From Geothrix campi (lineage in GTDB: Bacteria; Acidobacteriota; Holophagae; Holophagales; Holophagaceae): a DNA stretch of 64,000 nucleotides. Of the stretch, positions 1 through 7,470 are shown in pieces; within the stretch, counting starts at the first letter, position 1, and the number at the start of each line of letters is the position of its first letter. A program made the position numbers and the translations under genes. The notes under the pieces are model-generated. The model was not told the DNA's origin, did no database searches, and was given only the letters and a program-made list of their open reading frames with translations. The stretch spans positions 682,001 to 746,000 of the forward strand of contig NZ_JANHMP010000001.1 of assembly GCF_024609265.1 (NCBI RefSeq), given 5' to 3'.

Positions 1-1193
1 AGGGCGCCGTGGAAATTGTTCGCCCGTGCCTGCTCCAGGTACTCGGGGAACACCGCCAGCAGCTGCTGAGCCATCTCGCGGTCGAGATCGTCCAGGACGG
101 TGGGCATGGGCACTACCCCGCCCCGGTAGCGCTGGATCATGCTGAGGGTGCGCGAGGCCAGGTTGCCCAGGCCGTTGGCCAGGTCCGCGTTGAGGCGATC
201 CATGAAGCCCTCATAGCTGAAACCGCGGTCGTGGCCCACCTGCATGTCGCGCATGAAATAGAAGCGCAATGCGTCATTCCCGAAGCGCAACAGCGTATCC
301 GGGCGCACGACGTTGCCCTTGCTCTTGGACATCTTGTCCTCGCCCATGAGCCACCAGCCGTGGGCCAGGATGGTGGTGGGCTGGAACATGCCCGCCGCCA
401 TGAGGAAGGCGGGCCAGTAGACCGCGTGGAAGCGCAGGATGTCCTTGCCCACGAGCTGGAGGTCCGGTGGCCAGCTGTTGGCGGGGCAGCCCGTGAGGTA
501 GTTCAACAGGGCGTCGAACCAGACGTAGATCACGTGTTTCTCGTCCCCGGGGACAGGGATGCCCCAGCTGATGCTGGTGCGGCTGATGGAGAGATCCTGC
601 AGGCCACCCTCCACGAAGCGCTTCACCTCGTTGAAGCGGAAATCGGGCTGCACGAACTCCGGGTGTTCCTCGTAGTACTTAAGCAGGCGGTCCTGGTAGG
701 CGCTGAGGCGGAAGAAATAGGTTTCCTCCTCCAGCTCCACCAGCTGGTGCGCAAGGCCCTGGGCCTGCAACTCCTTGGCCTGTGTCTCCGTGACATAGGC
801 CTCGTCGCTCACCGAATACAGGCCCTTGTAGGTGGACTTGTAGATATCGCCCTTGTCCAGCAACCGCTTGAAGAGGCGCTGCACCTGAGCCTTGTGGTCC
901 TCATCCGTGGTGCGGATGAAGCGGAAGTGGGTCATGCCCATGGTCTTCCAGAGTTCTGTGTAGTTCGCCACCACTTCGTCCGCCAGCTGCTTGGGCGTGA
1001 TGCCCCGGGCGGCCGCAGCCTTCTCCACCTTCTGGCCATGCTCGTCCGTGCCCGTGAGGAAGTACACCTCTTCGCCGCGCATGCGGTGGAACCGCGCGAT
1101 CACATCCGCCAGCACCGTGGTGTAGGTGTGGCCGATGTGAGGGCGGTCGTTGACGTAGTAGATGGGCGTGGTGATGTAGAAGGGCTTGGACAC
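1..1193 (-). CDS. metG: Methionine--tRNA ligase, 3' part outside window
   Basis: Charges tRNA-Met with methionine in the cytoplasm. Translation of the minus strand begins VSKPFYITTPIYYVND and carries the class I HIGH signature (RPHIGHTYTT) near residue 15 and the KMSKS loop (DKMSKSKGN) encoded around 315-340. About 397 residues are present; the C-terminal part, including the rest of the anticodon-binding domain, lies beyond base 1. The start is GTG at 1193, the only start codon just upstream of the conserved N-terminus. The next minus-strand gene upstream is tag, 21 bases away, so the two may be co-transcribed. Confidence 0.95.
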   Translation of the reverse strand, partial: MSKPFYITTPIYYVNDRPHIGHTYTTVLADVIARFHRMRGEEVYFLTGTDEHGQKVEKAAAARGITPKQLADEVVANYTELWKTMGMTHFRFIRTTDEDHKAQVQRLFKRLLDKGDIYKSTYKGLYSVSDEAYVTETQAKELQAQGLAHQLVELEEETYFFRLSAYQDRLLKYYEEHPEFVQPDFRFNEVKRFVEGGLQDLSISRTSISWGIPVPGDEKHVIYVWFDALLNYLTGCPANSWPPDLQLVGKDILRFHAVYWPAFLMAAGMFQPTTILAHGWWLMGEDKMSKSKGNVVRPDTLLRFGNDALRFYFMRDMQVGHDRGFSYEGFMDRLNADLANGLGNLASRTLSMIQRYRGGVVPMPTVLDDLDREMAQQLLAVFPEYLEQARANNFHGA

Positions 1194-1214
1194 GGCAACT
1201 CCGAGCCTTCCAGT

Positions 1215-1784
1215 CTACAGCGAGTCAGGCCCCTGGCGCTTCCAGCAGGTGGCCACGTGGTCATCCACCAGACCCAGGGACTGCAGATAGGCATACATGA
1301 TCGTGGGCCCCACGAAGGTGAAGCCCCGTTTCTTGAGCGCCTTGCTCAGGGCCTCCGCCTCCGGAGAAACGGCCGGAACTTCCGCCAGGGTCCGCGGGTG
1401 GTTCACCTTCGGGGCCCCGCCCACGAAAGCCCACAGGAAGGTGTCGAAGCTCCCGAACTCCTCCTGCACCGCCAGGAAGGCCAGTGCGTTCTTCCGGGCC
1501 GAGAACACCTTCAGGCGGTTCCGTACGATGCCCGGGTCCTGGAGGGCGGCCTCCAGCTCGGCATCCGTCATCGCGGCCACCTTCACCGGATCGAACTCGT
1601 GGAAGAGCCTCCGGTAGGCCTCGCGCTTCCGGAGGATGGTGATCCAGCTGAGCCCGGCCTGGGCCCCCTCCAGCACCAGCTTCTCGAAGAGACGCCGGTC
1701 ATCGTGCTGGGGAACGCCCCATTCCTGATCGTGGTAGGCCACATACAGCGGATCCGTCCCGCACCACCCGCAACGCTCGGGCAT
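1215..1784 (-). CDS. tag: DNA-3-methyladenine glycosylase I
   Basis: Base-excision repair enzyme that removes 3-methyladenine from alkylated DNA. The 189-residue protein opens with MPERCGWCGTDPLYVAYHDQ, the Tag family N-terminus. The four zinc ligands of the family are recognisable as Cys5, His18, His176 and Cys180 (DDHVATC), matching Cys4/His17/His175/Cys179 of E. coli Tag. The length is normal for the family. The start at 1784 is chosen because a GGGAGGAA Shine-Dalgarno lies just upstream; the reading frame stays open further upstream, but that part runs through a palindrome and the cyclophilin gene in another frame and shows no homology. Confidence 0.96.
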   Translation of the reverse strand: MPERCGWCGTDPLYVAYHDQEWGVPQHDDRRLFEKLVLEGAQAGLSWITILRKREAYRRLFHEFDPVKVAAMTDAELEAALQDPGIVRNRLKVFSARKNALAFLAVQEEFGSFDTFLWAFVGGAPKVNHPRTLAEVPAVSPEAEALSKALKKRGFTFVGPTIMYAYLQSLGLVDDHVATCWKRQGPDSL

Positions 1785-1810
1785 CGTCGTTCCTCCCATC
1801 GCCCTTCCCT

Positions 1811-1847
1811 GCGCAGAATCGGGCGGCCTTGCCGCCCGATTCTGCGC
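1811..1847. terminator. Perfect 16-bp inverted repeat between cyclophilin and tag genes
   Basis: Bases 1811-1826 are the exact reverse complement of 1832-1847, separated by a 5-base loop (ccttg). It lies 17 bases past the stop of the cyclophilin gene and 27 bases before the tag start, both read on the minus strand. It has no T-run, so it may terminate weakly, act as an RNA 3' end stabiliser, or be a dispersed palindromic repeat. Confidence 0.6.
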
Positions 1848-1863
1848 ACGTGAAAAGCCAGGA

Positions 1864-2331
1864 TCAGGCCTCAGTGACCGTCGCCTTGAGGATCCGATCG
1901 TTGGTCCTGATGGCCTGCACCACCTGGATGTCGGCATCCGAGGCGCACTGCCCGAAGACCGTGTGCACACCATCGAGGTGGGCCACGTTGCGTCGGTCGC
2001 CGTTCACCACGAAGAACTGGCTCCCGCCAGTGTCCTTGCCGGCATGGGCCATGGAGAGGGCGCCCAGCTTGTGCTGGTGGGGGTTGCCGGCCGTCTCGCA
2101 CTTGATCTTCCAGCCGGGGCCACCGGTGCCGGGCATGCCCGAAGCGCCGGCCTTGGTGTTGGGGCAGCCGCCCTGGATGACGAAATCGGGGATGACCCGA
2201 TGGAAGGCCAGGCCGTCATAGAAACCCGATTCGATCAGTTTCACGAAGTTCGCCACGGTGCCCGGGGCCTCCTTCGGGAACAATTCCAGATTGATATCGC
2301 CCTTGTCGGTCTGGAAACACACACGGGTCAT
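1864..2331 (-). CDS. Cytoplasmic cyclophilin-type peptidyl-prolyl cis-trans isomerase
   Basis: Catalyses cis-trans isomerisation of prolyl peptide bonds. The 155-residue protein has the cyclophilin core: [15 protein letters not shown] (active-site Arg in FHR), [15 protein letters not shown] and the late HTVFGQ segment. There is no signal peptide, so it should be cytoplasmic, unlike the second cyclophilin at 28212-28790. The length is that of compact PpiB-type enzymes. The start ATG at 2331 follows an AGAGGTGAACC leader in the minus direction. It diverges from the exported protein starting at 2388. Confidence 0.95.
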   Translation of the reverse strand: MTRVCFQTDKGDINLELFPKEAPGTVANFVKLIESGFYDGLAFHRVIPDFVIQGGCPNTKAGASGMPGTGGPGWKIKCETAGNPHQHKLGALSMAHAGKDTGGSQFFVVNGDRRNVAHLDGVHTVFGQCASDADIQVVQAIRTNDRILKATVTEA

Positions 2332-2387
2332 GGTTCACCTCTCAGGTTCAATCCCCCAGAATAGAAGCCCATCCACCTGGAGTCAGC

Positions 2388-2867
2388 ATGAACTTCTTCC
2401 GCCCTCTGGCGGCCCTCTGCCTCGGCACCCTGCTCCAGGCCCAATCCATCGACATCCAGGCGAAGGGCGGCGGTGAGGTGAAGATCGGTGCCATCGCCTA
2501 CCACTTTGAACTCAAGGCCTTTTCTACCGCCCCGCCCAAAGGCGGCCTTCCGGGCGCGTTCCGGCTCCAGGGGCGTCTCGTGCCGGTCGAACCCGGCCAA
2601 CCCTTCGCCCTGGACCTCACCGTGCTGAAGACCGGGAGCCTCTACATGCTCCGCATCCACCGGCAGAGTACCGGTTCTTACCCGGATAGCTGGGCCGCCA
2701 CGGCGAAGACCCGCCTCCGGCCCATCTCCCTGCAGGACAGCCCAGGCGGGCGGGTGGAGGTGGAATGCCTGGGGCCACTGTCGGGCATCATCGCCCGCAA
2801 GCCTCAGACGGCGGTCTGGCAAGGCCGACTCTGGGCCACCTTCCCAGGTGAAGCGGCCCTCCCCTGA
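2388..2867 (+). CDS. Hypothetical exported protein
   Basis: I do not recognise this 159-residue protein. It begins MNFFRPLAALCLGTLLQAQS, a convincing Sec signal peptide with likely cleavage after AQ or AQS, so the mature part is probably periplasmic. The remainder looks like a beta-rich domain: alternating hydrophobic strands, glycine turns and no catalytic motif I can name. It diverges from the cyclophilin gene with a 56-base gap and is followed 46 bases later by a lipoprotein gene on the same strand, with which it may share an envelope role. Confidence 0.75.
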   Translation: MNFFRPLAALCLGTLLQAQSIDIQAKGGGEVKIGAIAYHFELKAFSTAPPKGGLPGAFRLQGRLVPVEPGQPFALDLTVLKTGSLYMLRIHRQSTGSYPDSWAATAKTRLRPISLQDSPGGRVEVECLGPLSGIIARKPQTAVWQGRLWATFPGEAALP

Positions 2868-2913
2868 GACCTCTGGATCGCTGATCGCATATCATCAAGG
2901 TTCCGGAGGTTTC

Positions 2914-3339
2914 ATGAAGCTTCACCCCCTCGTTCCCGCCCTGGTGCTGCTGGGATCCATTCTCTCCCTGGGTTGCCGAAAGGTTCCCCTGACTCCCAGG
3001 TCCCCCATCCAGACGGGAACCGTCGTCTTCCGTTTCACCCGCAAGGTGCACGGTCCGGTGGAATTGAGCCTCGATGGGGCCCGCATCCCGGTCCAGCAGC
3101 TCCCCAAGGGGGCGACGAGCCTGATTGTGAAGGGCCTGGCCACCGGCAAGCACCGTTTCTTCCTCACGAGCCAGCGCGAGGCCTTCAGCCCCGACCTGGG
3201 CGAGCTGGACATGGGTGCGGACAAGGGGATCTATCAGATCACGCTGATCCAGAAGCTGGATGCCGTCCTCTATGGTAAAGCCGATCCCCTGCCCACCGCC
3301 GAGGGTCTGCCGGGCGTGACCGCGGCGCTCGCCAAATAG
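2914..3339 (+). CDS. Hypothetical lipoprotein
   Basis: A 141-residue protein of unknown function. The N-terminus (MKLHPLVPALVLLGSILSLGC) is a signal peptide ending in a cysteine preceded by Gly, a relaxed lipobox with predicted lipidation at Cys21. The mature part resembles a small PEGA-like beta-sandwich: stretches such as GPVELSLDGARIPVQQLPKG and LIVKGLATGKHRFFL read like the 'value added to text or structure' strands of that family, but this is only a resemblance. ATG 2914 is preferred over the upstream in-frame ATG at 2848 because of the CCGGAGG ribosome binding site and the signal peptide. The ferredoxin gene follows after 2 bases. Confidence 0.75.
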   Translation: MKLHPLVPALVLLGSILSLGCRKVPLTPRSPIQTGTVVFRFTRKVHGPVELSLDGARIPVQQLPKGATSLIVKGLATGKHRFFLTSQREAFSPDLGELDMGADKGIYQITLIQKLDAVLYGKADPLPTAEGLPGVTAALAK

Positions 3340-3341
3340 CG

Positions 3342-3635
3342 ATGACACTGGTGGCTCGCACCCGCCGGGCGGATCTGGTCATCGGCGGTAAGGGGACCTT
3401 GATGAGCCGCTGCCTGGCCGAAGGCCTGCCGGTGGCCTCCGCCTGCCTCGGTCGCGGCGCATGCGCCAGATGTGTGGTCACGGTCCTGGAGGGCGCTTCA
3501 CACCTGACTCCACTTCGCCCACGAGAATCCCGAACGCTCAGCCGCAATGGGGCCGAACCAGGCCAGCGTCTCAGCTGCCAATGCCGACTGGCCGAACCGT
3601 ACGCCACCGTCCTGATCACCACGGGCTACTGGTGA
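3342..3635 (+). CDS. Small [2Fe-2S] ferredoxin, plant type
   Basis: Electron carrier of 97 residues. The cluster ligands are Cys35, Cys41, Cys44 (pattern C-x5-C-x2-C in ACLGRGACARC) and Cys79 in RLSCQC, as in plant-type/adrenodoxin-like ferredoxins. The C-terminal strand (YATVLIT) closes the beta-grasp fold. The gene starts 2 bases after the lipoprotein stop and its TGA overlaps the GTG start of the following hydrolase, so translational coupling is likely. Its redox partner is not apparent from the neighbours. Confidence 0.88.
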   Translation: MTLVARTRRADLVIGGKGTLMSRCLAEGLPVASACLGRGACARCVVTVLEGASHLTPLRPRESRTLSRNGAEPGQRLSCQCRLAEPYATVLITTGYW

Positions 3636-4621
3636 GGCCACGGACTTGGCTCGCCCTGGGCACCTTGCCCCTGCTCGCGGTCGGGGGATTCGTGGCATGG
3701 AAAGCTCGGATGGTCGCCCGGGAACTGGTGGACCCTCCCTTCTACCGCCCCCAGCCTCTGGCGCGGGTGGAAGCCACCTACCGCAACCTTGCCTCGGGCG
3801 AGGACGGGGATCCCGGCGGTGCCTGGTCTTCCGAGGAGGTGGACGGCCTGCAGCTCTGGCGTCTCCAGCGCCGGCAGCCTTCGCCTGGCGTGGTGCTGCT
3901 GCTCCATGGCTTCGGCGACGATCGCTGGGGCACCAGTCCGGCCCTGAAATGGTTTCCAAGGCTGGACGCGGCGATCTTCACCTATCGGCGGCGGGACGAT
4001 GCCCTCCGAGGTGACCGGCCGGCGCCCGCAGTGACGTTTGGCGTGGCCGAGTCCAAGGACGTAGTCAGCATCGTCCATCACCTGGAAGCCTCGGGCATCC
4101 CGCGACGGAGGATCCTCCTGATGGGACGGAGCCTCGGCGCCTCCGTGGGCCTGATGGCTCTGGCGGATCTGGAACGCGAAGGTCTGGGGCCCCTGGCCGG
4201 GCTCATTTGGGAGGGCGCTCCCGCCAGTAGCCGGAGCTTCGCCGAGCGCCTGGTGCGTGGCCCTGCGGATCGCTGGTGGCATGTCCTTGCCCCTCCCATC
4301 GGTGCCCTGGCGAGCCTGGCCGCGGGCCGCATGGGGGGTTACGACCCTGCGGACACGGATCTGCTGCTGCGTACCGGGAACCTCCGCTATACGACGCCCA
4401 GCTTGTGCTTCCTCGCCACCCAGGACCGCCTCGCACCACCGGAGATCCAGCGGGCGGTGGCGAGGCGCTTCGCCACCATTCAGGTGATGGAGGTACCCAC
4501 CTGGCATCTGCACTGCGCCGAGGTGCTGGGACCGGCCTATGCCGGAACCATCCAGCAAGCTGTGGATACCTGGTTCCCAGATGCGACGAGGGGCCCCGAA
4601 GGGCCCCCCGCGGCGCGCTGA
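3632..4621 (+). CDS. Membrane-anchored alpha/beta hydrolase
   Basis: A 329-residue serine hydrolase of unknown substrate. After a short basic start there is one hydrophobic segment (LALGTLPLLAVGGFVAW), probably an uncleaved anchor, then an alpha/beta-hydrolase fold. The oxyanion region is LLLHGFGDDR, the nucleophile elbow GRSLGAS, the acidic residue likely the Asp of TQDRL, and the catalytic His lies in TWHLHC near the end. This layout resembles the FrsA/YqiA-like and 'alpha/beta hydrolase family 12' proteins. The GTG start at 3632 overlaps the ferredoxin stop; no ATG precedes the hydrophobic segment in frame without overlapping ferredoxin deeply. Confidence 0.85.
   Translation: MRPRTWLALGTLPLLAVGGFVAWKARMVARELVDPPFYRPQPLARVEATYRNLASGEDGDPGGAWSSEEVDGLQLWRLQRRQPSPGVVLLLHGFGDDRWGTSPALKWFPRLDAAIFTYRRRDDALRGDRPAPAVTFGVAESKDVVSIVHHLEASGIPRRRILLMGRSLGASVGLMALADLEREGLGPLAGLIWEGAPASSRSFAERLVRGPADRWWHVLAPPIGALASLAAGRMGGYDPADTDLLLRTGNLRYTTPSLCFLATQDRLAPPEIQRAVARRFATIQVMEVPTWHLHCAEVLGPAYAGTIQQAVDTWFPDATRGPEGPPAAR
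4590..4607. terminator. GC hairpin at the end of convergent genes
   Basis: Bases 4590-4596 (ggggccc) pair with 4601-4607 (gggcccc) around a cgaa loop. It falls in the last codons of the hydrolase gene and just before the convergent CsgG-like gene, where a bidirectional terminator would be useful. No T-run follows, so this is a weak call. Confidence 0.35.
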
Positions 4622-4628
4622 GACGCGG

Positions 4629-5366
4629 TCAATCCTCTTCGTGGGCCGAGACGGTGGCCCGCAGCAACTTGGGCGTGATCCGGGCGACGATGGGCTCGAA
4701 CACCTTGTTCACCAGCTCTTCGTCGTACTGGACCTCGGCACCCGTGCCCGCCACCTTCACGCTGGTGTCGGAAATCTTGTCCTCGTCCTTCCAGGCGCCA
4801 AGAATTTCACCCGTCTCCACCTCGATGAGTCGGATGTCCAGGCGGCCCGTGAAGGAGGCTTTCTTCACATTCACGCTGCCCGCCACGGCGCCGGCCATGC
4901 CATCGCCTGTGACCTTGCTCACCAACGCGCCGACACCCCACCCCGTTCCGAAGCCGCCCTCCTTGTAGGCGAAGCGCGTGATCTTGCCGGTCATCACGTA
5001 CTTCACGCCCAGCAGCTTGCCGATCTTCTGGACGGTGGCGGTGTCCACCTCGCCGCTCTGCTGGAAGTTCAGTTCCTCGCGGATCTCGGAGAGCCGCTCG
5101 CGCTCGATGACCCGAATCTTGCCCCGGCCCTTCTCCATGATCTCCGTGGTGAAGAGGTCGCGGAGCTGGTTGGAGATGGTGCCCATCTGATTGCCCCAGC
5201 CGCCAAAGCGCCAACCATGCCAGGCATCCGGCGCGGCTTTGAATTCGAGGATGGCGATGCGTGGCAGCTTCGCCCTCTCCTCTTTGGACATCTTCTTCTG
5301 GGCAAGGGCCGGAGTCGCGACAGCGAGGACGGCCAGCAGGGCCAGGAGCAGCTTGCGGAAACGCAT
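4629..5366 (-). CDS. CsgG/curli-assembly-like exported protein
   Basis: A 245-residue protein with a Sec signal peptide (MRFRKLLLALLAVLAVATPALAQ) and the CsgG-type domain: RIAILEF near the start of the mature part, then IMEKGRGKIRVIERERL, an IGKLLGVKYVMTGKITRF segment typical of the nucleotide-binding-like fold, and RLDIRLIEVETGEIL. CsgG proteins form outer-membrane secretion channels or, in shorter relatives, periplasmic proteins of unknown role. Here no lipobox cysteine is present, unlike classical CsgG, so pore formation is doubtful. It is convergent with the hydrolase and lies 29 bases downstream of the HU/IHF gene. Confidence 0.85.
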   Translation of the reverse strand: MRFRKLLLALLAVLAVATPALAQKKMSKEERAKLPRIAILEFKAAPDAWHGWRFGGWGNQMGTISNQLRDLFTTEIMEKGRGKIRVIERERLSEIREELNFQQSGEVDTATVQKIGKLLGVKYVMTGKITRFAYKEGGFGTGWGVGALVSKVTGDGMAGAVAGSVNVKKASFTGRLDIRLIEVETGEILGAWKDEDKISDTSVKVAGTGAEVQYDEELVNKVFEPIVARITPKLLRATVSAHEED

Positions 5367-5395
5367 GGGGACTCCGTGGATGGTGGGTTGTACGG

Positions 5396-5692
5396 CTACT
5401 CGTCGATCAGCTTGCTGCGCAGTTCCTTACCCAGCTTGAAATAGACCACGCGCTTCGGGGGGACCTGGATGCTCTCGCCACTGCGGGGATTCCGGCCCTG
5501 GCGGGCCCGCCGATCCCGGAGGCGGAAGCTTCCGAATCCGCGAAGCTCCACGCCTTCGCCGGTCTTGAGGGACTCGATGATGCTCTCCAGGAACGTGTTC
5601 ACCAGGAGATCCGCATCCTTCTTCCCGAGTTCGAGCCGCTCCATCAGGTGCCGGGAGAGGTCAGCCTTGGTGAGGGTCTCCATCGCTTCCAT
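5396..5692 (-). CDS. HU/IHF family DNA-binding protein
   Basis: Nucleoid-associated DNA-bending protein of 98 residues. It has the family pattern: TKADLSRHLMERLELGKKDA helices, VELRGFGSFRLRDRRAR and the GRNPRSGE arm ending in VPPKRVVYFKLGKELR. The arm with RNP between beta strands is the DNA-intercalating region. The short C-terminal tail and the sequence around GRNP fit the IHF-alpha/HU class without letting me separate them. Two in-frame ATGs (5692 and 5683) lie close together; the first has GGAG upstream. The CsgG-like gene follows on the same strand. Confidence 0.93.
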   Translation of the reverse strand: MEAMETLTKADLSRHLMERLELGKKDADLLVNTFLESIIESLKTGEGVELRGFGSFRLRDRRARQGRNPRSGESIQVPPKRVVYFKLGKELRSKLIDE

Positions 5693-5792
5693 GGGAACTC
5701 CGAAGGGGTTGGGCGCTCAGGTGGGTTGAAGGCAGTCCTCAATAAATCCCCATCCATGCCCTGCGGTCAAGAGGGATATCTTCATCCATTTG

Positions 5793-5819
5793 AAAAAAAG
5801 GGGGGCAATGCCCCCCTTT
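5793..5819 (-). terminator. Intrinsic terminator of pepA
   Basis: On the minus strand a 10-bp stem (5819-5810 with 5806-5797, loop att) is followed directly by a run of seven T residues (5799-5793). It sits 23 bases after the pepA stop, the classic layout of a Rho-independent terminator. Confidence 0.9.
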
Positions 5820-5841
5820 GACCTGGTCTCGCGGCCGGGGG

Positions 5842-7314
5842 TCAATCCATGAGCCATTCCAGGAGGAACCGGGGGCCCTCCCCGCTGGCGCCGTGGGTTC
5901 GGTAGTCCCGCTCCTTCCCGGACCAGCTGCCGGCAAGGTCGATGTGGGCCCAGGAGGCACTGCCCACGAACTCCCGCAGGAAGAGGCCTGCCGTGATGGT
6001 GCCGCCCCAGCGGATCCCGGTGATGTTCTTCAGGTCCGCCAGCGGGCTCTTGAGCAGTTCGGTGTATTCCTCCACTAGAGGGAGCTGCCAGAGGTGCTCA
6101 CCTGCAGAGCTCCCGGCATCCAGGAGCCGGTCCACCAGCTTCTGATCGGTGCCCATGACCGCCGAAACCCCATCCCCCATGGCGACGAGGGCCGCCCCGG
6201 TGAGGGTCGCCAGGTCCACCACGTGGTCCGCGCCCAGTTCCCCTGCGTAATGGAGCAGGTCCGCCAGCACCAGCCGGCCTTCAGCGTCGGTGTTGAGCAC
6301 TTCGATGGTCTTGCCGCTGCGGCTGCGGAGCACATCGCCAGGCTTGTAGCTGGAACCGGAGGGCATGTTTTCCACCAGGCCCAGGAGGCCCGTCACCTGG
6401 ACCGGGACTTCCAGCTGGGCACAGGCCGCCAGGGTGGCCAGGACGATGGCCGCGCCAGTCATGTCGTCCTTCATGGTCTCCATGCCCGACGCGTCCTTGA
6501 GGGACAGTCCGCCCGAATCGAAGCAGACGCCCTTGCCCACCAGAACCACGTGCTTTTTGGGCTTCTCCTTGGGCTTGTACTCGAGCTTCACCACCCGGGG
6601 GGAACGCACGCTGCCCTGGCCCACCGCGAGCACCGACCGGAATCCGCCCTTTTCGAGGGCCGGCACATCCAGTACCTCGCAGTGGAGCTTGTGCTGTTTC
6701 GCCAGCTTCACCGCCATTTCGGCGAACAGCTCGGGATAGAGATCGCCAGCGGGGGTGTTGGCCAGATCGCGAACGCGATGGCAGGCCGTGACCCCGGCTT
6801 CGATCACGGGCAGCTTGCGACGGGCTTTGCGCGTGTCATCGCCGTTGGTGAAGATCTCGATGGAGGTGAACTGCTTCGCCTCCTGCTTGCCCCCCTTGAA
6901 AGCCACCAGGTCGTAGTTCGCCAGCAGCGCGCCTTCGGCCACGGCGGCCTGCACCGCGTCGTGGTCCAGGGTGGACGTGGACGGCGACAGCACGCCGATC
7001 TTCTTCCACTTCTTCTTGAGGCAGAAGCGGCCGGCGGTTCCCACCGCCTTGCGGATCTTGTTGAGCGTCACCTTCTCTTCGTCGCCGAGACCGACGAGCA
7101 CCATCCAGCGGCTCTCCTTGACACCATTGGGGTGATGCAACGGCACAACTTCGAGATAGTCCGCCTTGAAATCCTCTTCATCCATCACCTGGCGCGCGAC
7201 CTTGCTGATGGCGAGCGGCAGACGATGGCGCTCACGCCCTGAGAATACGGGGACGATCAAGGCATCCCCGGCAAAGTCCTTACCGGTCTGAGAACTGATA
7301 TCCACTGAAGGCAT
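5842..7314 (-). CDS. pepA: Leucyl aminopeptidase (M17)
   Basis: Cytosolic metalloaminopeptidase of 490 residues that removes N-terminal residues from peptides. The C-terminal catalytic domain has the M17 hallmark NTDAEGRL, the metal/bicarbonate region VGKGVCFDSGGLSLK and the METMKDDMTGAA stretch that supplies further metal ligands. The N-terminal domain is the usual macro-like fold. Length and start are standard; ATG 7314 is preceded by CAGGAGGAACC. It diverges from pabB across a 156-base AT-rich spacer and ends in a strong terminator, so it is probably a monocistronic unit. Confidence 0.97.
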   Translation of the reverse strand: MPSVDISSQTGKDFAGDALIVPVFSGRERHRLPLAISKVARQVMDEEDFKADYLEVVPLHHPNGVKESRWMVLVGLGDEEKVTLNKIRKAVGTAGRFCLKKKWKKIGVLSPSTSTLDHDAVQAAVAEGALLANYDLVAFKGGKQEAKQFTSIEIFTNGDDTRKARRKLPVIEAGVTACHRVRDLANTPAGDLYPELFAEMAVKLAKQHKLHCEVLDVPALEKGGFRSVLAVGQGSVRSPRVVKLEYKPKEKPKKHVVLVGKGVCFDSGGLSLKDASGMETMKDDMTGAAIVLATLAACAQLEVPVQVTGLLGLVENMPSGSSYKPGDVLRSRSGKTIEVLNTDAEGRLVLADLLHYAGELGADHVVDLATLTGAALVAMGDGVSAVMGTDQKLVDRLLDAGSSAGEHLWQLPLVEEYTELLKSPLADLKNITGIRWGGTITAGLFLREFVGSASWAHIDLAGSWSGKERDYRTHGASGEGPRFLLEWLMD

Positions 7315-7470
7315 GGAGGTTCCTCCTGGCCCAAGAGCCTAGATCCTGCGGGAAAAAAAGAAAAGCCTGTTTTTCATCGTTATTTGTCATGGGCCATCAA
7401 TTTACTAGCAACAACTTTTTCAACACTAGGCGATAGAGTTATTTCCGGGATCCAATGGGATGATACCCCC
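7315..7470. promoter_or_regulatory. AT-rich divergent promoter region of pepA and pabB
   Basis: This spacer is markedly richer in A and T than its surroundings, with runs such as aaaaaaagaaaag, tcaatttacta and caactttttcaac. It separates two divergent genes and is the obvious place for both promoters. I could not fix convincing -35/-10 pairs by eye; TTGAAA on the minus strand near 7420 is one possible -35 element. Confidence 0.4.

Noticed and set aside
9-1853. Long plus-strand open frame (614 codons)
   Set aside because: It is antisense to metG and tag, whose products are clear from motifs; GC-rich codons in the true genes leave the opposite strand open.
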